From contig NZ_JAVFCB010000012.1 of the NCBI RefSeq assembly GCF_030865425.1, forward strand, positions 1 through 64,000: DNA of 64,000 nt, in the 5' to 3' direction. Shown piece after piece: positions 11,779-18,699 of this stretch. The position numbers and the translations under genes were made by a program. Position 1 is the stretch's first letter. Each line of letters begins with the position of its first letter. The notes under the pieces are model-generated. The model was not told the DNA's origin, did no database searches, and saw only the letters and a list, made by a program, of their open reading frames with translations. This DNA is from Microbacterium capsulatum (GTDB lineage Bacteria; Actinomycetota; Actinomycetes; Actinomycetales; Microbacteriaceae).

Positions 11779-13152
11779 TCACGCCCCCGGCTCGGCGCCC
11801 TCCGCCGCGAGGTGCCGCTCGGCCTCCGCGGCGAGCTCGCCGAGCACGAGCTCGCCGGTGTCGGCGTCGTAGTCGTACAGCTCGCCGTAGCGTCCCCAGT
11901 CGATCGCGATGTCGAGCTGCTTGCGGGCGTCCTCGGCGGTGTAGCCGCGGCGCAGCAGGTCGAGGAAGAAGTCGTCGCGCAGCGCTCCGTCGTCGCTGTT
12001 CTCCAGCGCCTTCACGATCGTGCGGATGAGCGGGACGCTCTGCACCGCACGAGCCGCGAACAGCTCCTTGCTGGACTGGATGTCGGCGGTCAGCCACTCC
12101 CGGCCACGGTCGTTGAGGAACGCCTGCGCCCCCTCGACCTCGAGCAGCCCGAGCAGCTGCGCCGCGTCGACGAGCGGGAGCAGGTCGTCGACCTCGAACG
12201 ACAGCTCGTCGGCGAGATCGGGCAGATCCGTCTGCCCGTTGTGGGCGTGCACGATCTCGATGAGGCCGGCGAGACCGCCGACCGTGATGTCGGGGAGGGG
12301 GTGGCTGAGCGGGGTCGGTGCGGGCGCGACCGTCGAGGCGGACGCGCGCTCCGTGTCGGTCAGCATCGCGTACAGCGTGTCGATCGTGGACTCGAAGGTG
12401 GGGCTGCGGCGGTCACGTGGGCGGGGCAGCAGGATCGGCACCTCGCCCTTGATGTGGCCGGGGTTGGATCCGAGCACGATCACTCGGTCGGCGAGCAGCA
12501 CCGCCTCCTCGATGTTGTGCGTGACGATGCAGATGGCCGAGGTCGGGAAGTCGGGCTGGGCCCACAGCGACATGATCTCGCCGCGGAGGTTCTCCGCGGT
12601 CAGCACGTCGAGGGCCGAGAACGGCTCGTCCATGAGCAGCGCATCCGGGCGCAGCACGAGGGCGCGCGCGAAGCCGACGCGCTGCCGCATCCCGCCGGAG
12701 AGCTCGCGCGGATAGGCGGACTCGAACCCGTCCAGGCCGATCACGTCGATCGCGGCGAGGGCGCGCTCCCGCCGCTCCGCCGCGGGGACGCCGCGGGCCT
12801 CGAGCCCCAGCTCGACGTTCGCCTGCACGGTCAGCCACGGCATCAGCGCGAACGACTGGAACACCATCCCGACGCCGGGGTTGGCGCCGTCGAGACGCTC
12901 GCCACGGTAGCGCACCTCGCCGGTCGTGGGGGCGATCAGGCCCGCCATCGTGCGCAGCAGGGTGGACTTGCCGGATCCGGACTTGCCGAGCAGCGCCACG
13001 ATCTCGCCCTTGCGCAGGGTGAGCGACACCTCGGACAGCACGTTCAGGGTGGTGCCGTCGGCGGACGGGAACGACTTCGTCACGCGGTCGATGTCGATCA
13101 GCGGCGCTCCGATCGGGAGCGTGGCGGGCGTGCGTGCGGTCTTCAGTGCCAT
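11779..13152 (-). CDS. ABC transporter ATPase with AAA-associated C-terminal domain (NitT/TauT type)
   Basis: Cytosolic ATP-binding subunit of 457 aa. The first about 260 residues are a nitrate/sulfonate/taurine-type ABC ATPase: Walker A GKSGSGKST, signature LSGGMRQRVGFARAL, Walker B LLMDEPFSALD and switch His in VTHNIEEA. The remaining about 190 residues are the winged-helix-like AAA-associated domain found fused to anion-type ABC ATPases with duplicated permeases. AAGGAGGT sits just before the ATG at 13152. It lies 41 bp downstream of the permease gene and should be cotranscribed. No solute-binding protein gene is present; the substrate is unknown. Confidence 0.88.
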   Translation of the reverse strand: MALKTARTPATLPIGAPLIDIDRVTKSFPSADGTTLNVLSEVSLTLRKGEIVALLGKSGSGKSTLLRTMAGLIAPTTGEVRYRGERLDGANPGVGMVFQSFALMPWLTVQANVELGLEARGVPAAERRERALAAIDVIGLDGFESAYPRELSGGMRQRVGFARALVLRPDALLMDEPFSALDVLTAENLRGEIMSLWAQPDFPTSAICIVTHNIEEAVLLADRVIVLGSNPGHIKGEVPILLPRPRDRRSPTFESTIDTLYAMLTDTERASASTVAPAPTPLSHPLPDITVGGLAGLIEIVHAHNGQTDLPDLADELSFEVDDLLPLVDAAQLLGLLEVEGAQAFLNDRGREWLTADIQSSKELFAARAVQSVPLIRTIVKALENSDDGALRDDFFLDLLRRGYTAEDARKQLDIAIDWGRYGELYDYDADTGELVLGELAAEAERHLAAEGAEPGA

Positions 13153-13193
13153 GGGGCACCTCCTTCGGCGAGGATCGGTCGGGTCGGGTCGGG

Positions 13194-14939
13194 TCAGGTC
13201 AGGGAGAAGCGGTTCTCGGCGAGCCGGTACAGGCGGCGCCAGAAGAGCCGGTTGATGCCGACGACGAACAGGGTCATCACGATCACGCCGACGAACGTGC
13301 GGGCGAAGTCGCCCGCCGCCGTGGCGTTCGCGATGTAGGCGCCGAGGCCGGTCGCGGTGAGGGTGGTGTGGCCGTAGCCGACCACCTCCGACACGATCGA
13401 CGCGTTCCAGGCGCCGCCGGCCGCGGTGATCCCCCCGGTGACCCACGACGAGAAGACGGCGGGCAGGATGAGCGCCTTCCAGCGCAGCCACCGGGTGATG
13501 CCGAGGTTCACGGACGCCTCACGCAGGTCGGCCGGGATGGCCGACGCCCCGGCGATGACGTTGAACAGGATGTACCACTGCGCGCCGAGCGCCATCAGGA
13601 AGACGCCGCCGATGTCCAGGCTGACGCCGGTCCGGATGAGCAGCAGTGTCACGAACGGGAACAGGAAGTTCGCCGGGAAGCTGGCGAGCACCTGCACGAT
13701 CGGCTGCGCGAACCGGGTGACGCGCGGGTTCATCCCGATCCACACCCCGACCGGCACCCAGATCAGCGTCGCGACGAGGATCAGCACGATCACGCGGGCG
13801 AAGGTCGCGAGTCCCAGCAGGACCGCCCTGCCGAACTCGACGAGCCCGACGGATCCCTGGATGTAGACGAGCATCTCGACCGCGCCCCAGGCGACGAGCA
13901 GCCCCACCACGACGGCGAACACGATGTCGCCTGCGCGACGCCGCCCGGGGTTCACGAGCAGCGGCCGGTCCGCGAGCCCGAACGGGCGGGTCGCGAGGTC
14001 GAGGCCGCGCCCGATCGGACGGAACGCCATGCCGAGGTAGCGCGGGATTCCGGAGTGCCGGAGCACGTCGAGGGTCACGCTGCGCTGGGCGACCTGCGCG
14101 GTCGTGTCGCCCATGCGGAACTTCTCCGCCCAGGCGGTCAGCGGCCGCCAGAACAGGGTGTTCACGCCGATCACCATGAGCACCATCACGCCGATCGCGA
14201 GCAGGATCGCCGGGATGTTCTGCTGATCCGTCGCGGCGGCGACGAAGGACCCGATACCCGGCAGGGCATACGTGTGGTTGTTGACCGAGATCACCTCGGA
14301 GGCGACGAGGAAGAACCATCCGCCGCCGAAGCTCATCATGCCGTTCCAGACCAGCGGGATCATGCCGCTCGGCACGTCGAGCTTCCAGAACCGCTCCCAC
14401 TTCGTCAGCCGCAGCAGGCGCGCGGCCTCGTCGAGATCCCGCGGCTGCGTGGTCAGGGAGCTGTAGAACGAGAAGGTCATGTTCCACGCCTGGCTGGTGA
14501 AGATCGCGAACACCGAGGCGCATTCCAGTCCGAGCATGGATCCGGGGAACAGCACGAGCCAGATCGTCAGCGTGACCGAGAGGAAGGCGAGCACGGGCAC
14601 GGACTGCAGGATGTCGAGCAGGGGGATGAGGATCTTCTCCGCCCGCCGGGAGCGGGCCGCGGCGGTCGCGTACACGAACGTGAACAGCAGCGAGGCGAGC
14701 AGCGCGACGAACATGCGCAGCAGGGAACGCAGCGCGTAGTACGGCAGGTCGGCCGGGTCGGTGGACACGCTCGATGCCGCGGTCGACGGGTTGAACGGAG
14801 CGCCGACCCCCTCCGCGAGGCGGATCAGCAGGAACAGCAGCACGGCGAACGCGACGAGCACGATCGCGTCGGCGGCGAGGCGCGTGCGCGAGCGGACGCC
14901 GACGGAGGTGCTGCCGGCGAAGGGGCGGAGGATCGTCAT
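13194..14939 (-). CDS. duplicated-permease ABC transporter subunit (COG4986-like)
   Basis: Inner-membrane permease, 581 aa from the ATG at 14939, which has GGAG 6 nt upstream; an ATG at 14951 gives four more residues but has no ribosome site. The protein holds two BPD_transp_1 units. The first (about 60-285) carries the EAA-like loop DLDEAARLLRLTKWERFWKLDVP; the second (about 370-575) carries DLREASVNLGITRWLRWKALILP. Each has five to six predicted membrane helices, so one chain can make the whole channel. Such fused permeases pair with NitT/TauT-type ATPases. Divergent from an ArsR gene that may regulate it. Confidence 0.88.
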   Translation of the reverse strand: MTILRPFAGSTSVGVRSRTRLAADAIVLVAFAVLLFLLIRLAEGVGAPFNPSTAASSVSTDPADLPYYALRSLLRMFVALLASLLFTFVYATAAARSRRAEKILIPLLDILQSVPVLAFLSVTLTIWLVLFPGSMLGLECASVFAIFTSQAWNMTFSFYSSLTTQPRDLDEAARLLRLTKWERFWKLDVPSGMIPLVWNGMMSFGGGWFFLVASEVISVNNHTYALPGIGSFVAAATDQQNIPAILLAIGVMVLMVIGVNTLFWRPLTAWAEKFRMGDTTAQVAQRSVTLDVLRHSGIPRYLGMAFRPIGRGLDLATRPFGLADRPLLVNPGRRRAGDIVFAVVVGLLVAWGAVEMLVYIQGSVGLVEFGRAVLLGLATFARVIVLILVATLIWVPVGVWIGMNPRVTRFAQPIVQVLASFPANFLFPFVTLLLIRTGVSLDIGGVFLMALGAQWYILFNVIAGASAIPADLREASVNLGITRWLRWKALILPAVFSSWVTGGITAAGGAWNASIVSEVVGYGHTTLTATGLGAYIANATAAGDFARTFVGVIVMTLFVVGINRLFWRRLYRLAENRFSLT

Positions 14940-15106
14940 GGCGGGCTCCATGAGACGAGCGCGGGCGCCGTGGGATCAGCGGATGTCGGGATCAGCCGGC
15001 GAGCGCGCGGGGGAAGAGGGGACGGGATCGATCGTCAGGATGACTCACCGTCATCACCTCCTCGGCTCGCGGGCGGACGGCCCGTGCGCCGGGCCACGGA
15101 GTACGT

Positions 15107-15138
15107 TAGTCTCATTCAACCGGTTGCGCAAATGAATG
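15107..15138. promoter_or_regulatory. ArsR promoter/operator between divergent genes
   Basis: TAGTCT at 15107-15112 is a likely -10 for the arsR gene. It is followed directly by the inverted repeat CATTCA (15113-15118)/TGAATG (15133-15138) around the palindrome TTGCGCAA (15124-15131). TGAAT/ATTCA half-sites are usual for ArsR-family operators, so autoregulation and control of the divergent ABC genes are likely. The remainder of 14940-15106 shows no other clear signal. Confidence 0.5.
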
Positions 15139-15153
15139 GGTGAGGGGGCACGG

Positions 15154-15534
15154 GTGGACGAGGACGGGCAGGGCCGCAGGGCCGCCACGCCGGAGCGGCT
15201 TTCCGCCGCCGCAGGCACCTTCGATCTGCTCTCCGTGCCCGGCCGCCTGCACATCGTGTGGCTGCTCGCCTCCGGCGAGAGCGATGTGACGACCCTCGCC
15301 GAGCGCACCGGTGCGACGATCCCCGCCACCAGTCAGCAGCTCGCGAAGCTGCGCGCCGCGGGCGTCGTGTCCGCCCGGCGCGAGGGCCGCCGCCAGCTCT
15401 ACCGCGTCGACGACCCGCACATCGTCACGCTCGTCGAGACGGTCTTCGAGCACATCGCGCCCGACGGCACCATCGCCCAGGAGCCGGATCTGCGCCGTCC
15501 GCCCCGACGGCCGCGCTTCCAGAGCGTCGGCTGA
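15154..15534 (+). CDS. ArsR-family winged-helix repressor
   Basis: Small HTH protein, 126 aa from the GTG at 15154, which is preceded by GAGGGGG. An upstream ATG at 15136 lies inside the presumed operator and is less likely. The recognition region ATSQQLAKLRAAGVVSARREGRRQLYRV is the ArsR winged helix. There is no Cys and no CxC pair, so classical arsenic/cadmium sensing is unlikely; the ligand is unknown. It is divergent from the ABC permease gene, its probable target. Confidence 0.8.
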   Translation: MDEDGQGRRAATPERLSAAAGTFDLLSVPGRLHIVWLLASGESDVTTLAERTGATIPATSQQLAKLRAAGVVSARREGRRQLYRVDDPHIVTLVETVFEHIAPDGTIAQEPDLRRPPRRPRFQSVG

Positions 15535-15579
15535 TCGCGCGTGCGCTCCCGGTGAGCCCGTCGCCGGGTGCGGCGCCGC

Positions 15580-16158
15580 TCAACCCAGCAGGACCCGCAG
15601 CGCGGCGACCGTGAGGATCCCGCGTTCGTCGGCGCTGGCCGCCACGTCCGTGTTGTGCGCGGTGGAGTTCAGCAGACCGAACACCGCGTGCATGGCGACC
15701 TGCCGATTCGCCGCGGACACGTCCGGCCGCATCCGTGCGACGACCTCGGCCCACAGGTCGAGGTACTGCCGCTGCAGCTTGCGCACCTGCCGGTTCGCGG
15801 CCTTCGCGAGCGTGCCGAGCTCGCGATCCTGCACACGGATCACATCGCGGTGCGTGAGCGCGAACGTGAGATGGAAGTCGATCAGGGCGTCCAGGAGCGC
15901 CGCATCGTCGGCGTGCTCCGCGGCCACGATCCGCTGACCGCCCTGCAGCAGGTACTCGCTCGTGCCGATGAGGATCTCCTCGAGCATCGCGTCCTTGCTC
16001 GCGAAGTGCCGGTACAGCGCGGGGCCGCTCACGCCGACCGCGGCGCCGAGCTCGCCGATCGACACGGCGTGGAAGCCGCGGTCGGCGAACAGCCGCGCGG
16101 CAGCGTCGAGGAACAGCTGGCGCGTGCGCGCCTTCCCCTCGGCCCGTGCGGTGGTCAT
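15580..16158 (-). CDS. TetR-family repressor (BkaR-like)
   Basis: TetR regulator, 192 aa. The N-terminal HTH (about 10-55; DAAARLFADRGFHAVSIGELGAA... ending in GPALYRHFASKDAM) is followed by a ligand-binding domain. It lies divergent from the acyl-CoA dehydrogenase gene, with a palindrome between them similar to the one before accD1. In mycobacteria a TetR protein (BkaR) represses the equivalent branched-chain catabolic genes, so this is probably its functional counterpart; orthology is not tested. TATCCT lies 6 nt before the ATG, a leaderless arrangement. Confidence 0.85.
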   Translation of the reverse strand: MTTARAEGKARTRQLFLDAAARLFADRGFHAVSIGELGAAVGVSGPALYRHFASKDAMLEEILIGTSEYLLQGGQRIVAAEHADDAALLDALIDFHLTFALTHRDVIRVQDRELGTLAKAANRQVRKLQRQYLDLWAEVVARMRPDVSAANRQVAMHAVFGLLNSTAHNTDVAASADERGILTVAALRVLLG

Positions 16159-16213
16159 CCGGACAGGATAGCCGTCCTGGACACCCGAGTGAATCGGCGC
16201 TAACCTGAATCTC

Positions 16214-16231
16214 AGTTATCGATCGTTCACT
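16214..16231. promoter_or_regulatory. TetR-type operator in the tetR/acyl-CoA dehydrogenase gap
   Basis: AGTTATCGATCGTTCACT is an imperfect 18-bp palindrome (outer AGT/ACT and inner CGATCG are symmetric). It shares the AGTTAnCG half and the central TCG with the accD1 operator. A CGCTAA half-site also lies at 16198-16203 towards tetR. Binding would repress the dehydrogenase gene and perhaps tetR. Confidence 0.6.
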
Positions 16232-16244
16232 GAGGAGCCGATCC

Positions 16245-17402
16245 ATGCCCGAGACGATCCCTTCCGAACTCCCCGAGGAGTACCGCGAGCTCGCGGCCAC
16301 GGTCCGCGACTTCGCCGAGCAGGTGGTGGCGCCGGTCTCCGCGCGGCATGACAAGGAGCACAGCTTCCCCTACGAGGTCGTCGCCGGCATGGCCGAGATG
16401 GGCCTGTTCGGCCTGCCGTTCCCCGAGGAGTACGGCGGCATGGGCGGCGACTACTTCGCGCTCTGCCTCGCCCTCGAGGAGCTCGCGAAGGTCGACCAGA
16501 GCGTCGCGATCACCCTCGAGGCGGGCGTCTCTCTCGGCGCCATGCCGATCCACCGCTTCGGCACCGAGGAGCAGAAGCAGCGCTGGCTGCCCTCCCTCGC
16601 CGCGGGCGAGACGCTCGGCGCATTCGGCCTCACCGAACCCGACGCCGGCAGCGACGCCGGTCGCACCCGCACGACCGCCCGGCTCGACGGCGACGAGTGG
16701 GTGATCAACGGCGCGAAGCAGTTCATCACGAACTCCGGCACCGACATCACCGCGTTCGTCACCGTCACGGCCGTGACCGGCGAGAACGAGCGCGGCAAGG
16801 AGATCTCCACGATCATCGTGCCGTCCGGAACCCCCGGGTTCACGGTGCAGCCGCCGTACGACAAGGTCGGCTGGAACGCCTCCGACACGCACCCGCTGTC
16901 CTTCGACGACGTGCGGGTGCCGGCGTCGAACCTCCTCGGCGAGCGCGGCCGCGGCTACGCGAACTTTCTGCGCACGCTCGATGAGGGCCGGATCGCGATC
17001 GCGGCCCTCGCCGTCGGTGCCGCGCAGGGATGCGTCGACGACGCCGTGCGCTACGCGAAGGAGCGGCAGGCGTTCGGCACGCACATCGGCGGCCATCAGG
17101 CGATCGCGTTCAAGATCGCCCGGATGGAGGCGCGCGCCCTGGTCGCCCGTCGCGCGTACTACCATGCGGCCGCACTCATGCTGGCGGGCAAGCCGTTCAA
17201 GAAGGAGGCGGCGATCGCCAAGCTCACGGCGAGCGACGCCGCGATGGACAACGCCCGGGACGCGACCCAGGTGTTCGGCGGCAACGGCTTCATGAACGAG
17301 TACCGGGTCGCCCGGCACTACCGCGACTCGAAGATCCTCGAGGTCGGCGAGGGCACCAGCGAGGTGCAGCTCATGCTGATCGCCCGCAGCCTCGGACTCT
17401 GA
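16245..17402 (+). CDS. acyl-CoA dehydrogenase (branched-chain type)
   Basis: FAD-dependent acyl-CoA dehydrogenase, 385 aa, full length. Family stretches are FGLTEPDAGSDAG, QFITNSGTDITAF, YAKERQAFGTHIGGHQA, VFGGNGFMNEYRVARHYRD and the C-terminal VGEGTSEVQ. E369 in that motif is at the usual catalytic-base position of straight-chain enzymes; isovaleryl-CoA dehydrogenases normally place the base elsewhere, so substrate class is uncertain. Context (TetR, accD1/accA1 nearby, thiolase next) suggests leucine/isoleucine catabolism. GAGGAG lies about 8 nt before the ATG. Confidence 0.9.
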   Translation: MPETIPSELPEEYRELAATVRDFAEQVVAPVSARHDKEHSFPYEVVAGMAEMGLFGLPFPEEYGGMGGDYFALCLALEELAKVDQSVAITLEAGVSLGAMPIHRFGTEEQKQRWLPSLAAGETLGAFGLTEPDAGSDAGRTRTTARLDGDEWVINGAKQFITNSGTDITAFVTVTAVTGENERGKEISTIIVPSGTPGFTVQPPYDKVGWNASDTHPLSFDDVRVPASNLLGERGRGYANFLRTLDEGRIAIAALAVGAAQGCVDDAVRYAKERQAFGTHIGGHQAIAFKIARMEARALVARRAYYHAAALMLAGKPFKKEAAIAKLTASDAAMDNARDATQVFGGNGFMNEYRVARHYRDSKILEVGEGTSEVQLMLIARSLGL

Positions 17403-17419
17403 GTCGCCGGTTTCCTCTC

Positions 17420-17525
17420 GGGGTCGTTGAGCGAGGACGCGCAGCGACCGAGACGAAACGCGGTCTTCACGGGTTCACCGCGTTTCGACTCGCTCCGGCT
17501 TCGCCGGCGCTCGCTCAACGACCCC
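17420..17525. repeat. nested inverted repeat between dehydrogenase and thiolase genes
   Basis: Outer arms GGGGTCGTTGAGCGAG (17420-17435) and its exact complement (17510-17525) enclose a second perfect pair, CGAAACGCGGT (17454-17464) and ACCGCGTTTCG (17477-17487). The RNA would fold into a long branched hairpin. It may be a dispersed palindromic repeat or a terminator. The thiolase -10 (GACAAT, 17536) starts just after it. Confidence 0.7.
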
Positions 17526-17547
17526 GGACGAGAGGGACAATAGCCCC

Positions 17548-18699
17548 ATGAGCAGAGACGCGGTCATCGTCGCCGCACGCCGCACCGCGGTCGGGATCGG
17601 CAAGCCGGACCGGGGGGTCTTCGCCGGGATCCATCCGGTCGACTTCTCCGCGCATCCGATCCGCGCTGTGCTCGCCGACACCGGCGTGGATCCGGCGCTC
17701 GTGGACGACGTGCTGTGGGGCTGCGTGTCGCAGGTCGGCGAGCAGTCGTTCAACATCGCGCGCAATGCGGCTCTCGCCGCGGGTCTGCCCGAATCGGTCC
17801 CCGGCATGACGATCGACCGGCAGTGCGGGTCGTCTCAGCAGGCGATCCAGAGCGCGGCCGCCGCGATCATCGCGGGCCAGGCCGACATCGTCGTCGCGGG
17901 CGGCGTCGAGGTCATGTCGCGCGTTCCGATGTTCTCCAACGTCATCGGGAAGGATCCGTACGGATCCCGCATGCACGAGCGCTTCCCCGACCTCGGCGAT
18001 CAGGGCGTGGGCGCCGAGCTGATCGCGCGGAAGTGGGGGCTCAGCCGCACGGAGCTCGACGAGTTCTCCGTGCGCTCCCACGAGCGGGCCGCCGCGGCCA
18101 CCGCCGGCGGGCTCTTCGAGGACGAGATCGTGACGGTCGAGACGGACGCCGGCCCGGTCCGGGCGGATCAGGGGATCCGCCCGGGCGGCACGGTCGAGAA
18201 GCTCGCGACTCTGCCGACCCCGTTCCTCGAGGGCGGCGTGGTGACGGCGGGCAACGCCTCGCAGATCTCGGACGGCGCCGCCGCGACGCTCTTGATGACG
18301 AGCGAGAAGGCCGCGGAACTCGGGCTCGCGCCGATCGCGCGCGTGCACAGCGTGGCCGTCGTCGGCTCGGATCCGATCCTCATGCTCATCGGCCCGATCC
18401 CCGCGACCGCGAAGGTGCTCGCGCGGGCCGGCCTCGGCATCGGCGACATCGGCGCATTCGAGGTGAACGAGGCGTTCGCGTCGGTCGTCGTCGCCTGGCT
18501 GCGCGAGACCGGGGCGGATCCGGCCCTCGTCAACCCGCGCGGCGGGGCGATCGCGCTGGGGCACCCGCTGGGCGGATCCGGCGCGCGCCTGACCGCGACG
18601 CTGCTGCATCACATGCGGCAGAACGGCATCCGGTACGGGCTGCAGACGATGTGCGAGGGCGGCGGCATGGCCAACGCCACGGTGTACGAGCTGCTCTGA
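17548..18699 (+). CDS. acetyl-CoA C-acyltransferase (thiolase)
   Basis: Thiolase II family enzyme, 383 aa. The nucleophile is C93 in DRQCGSSQQ; H339 in GHPLGGSGAR and C369 in TMCEGGG complete the active site. It should split 3-ketoacyl-CoA or condense acetyl-CoA, ending beta-oxidation or isoleucine breakdown. GACAAT lies 6 nt before the ATG, so it probably has its own leaderless promoter after the hairpin. Its stop codon abuts, with no gap, the stop of the convergent sbcC gene. Confidence 0.93.
   Translation: MSRDAVIVAARRTAVGIGKPDRGVFAGIHPVDFSAHPIRAVLADTGVDPALVDDVLWGCVSQVGEQSFNIARNAALAAGLPESVPGMTIDRQCGSSQQAIQSAAAAIIAGQADIVVAGGVEVMSRVPMFSNVIGKDPYGSRMHERFPDLGDQGVGAELIARKWGLSRTELDEFSVRSHERAAAATAGGLFEDEIVTVETDAGPVRADQGIRPGGTVEKLATLPTPFLEGGVVTAGNASQISDGAAATLLMTSEKAAELGLAPIARVHSVAVVGSDPILMLIGPIPATAKVLARAGLGIGDIGAFEVNEAFASVVVAWLRETGADPALVNPRGGAIALGHPLGGSGARLTATLLHHMRQNGIRYGLQTMCEGGGMANATVYELL

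Noticed and set aside
13134..15143. 669-codon plus-strand frame opposite the ABC permease
   Set aside because: Low-complexity Arg/Asp/His product; the minus strand encodes a clear membrane permease.
15136..15153. Upstream ATG start for the ArsR gene at 15136
   Set aside because: It lies in the presumed operator and has no ribosome site; the GTG at 15154 follows GAGGGGG.
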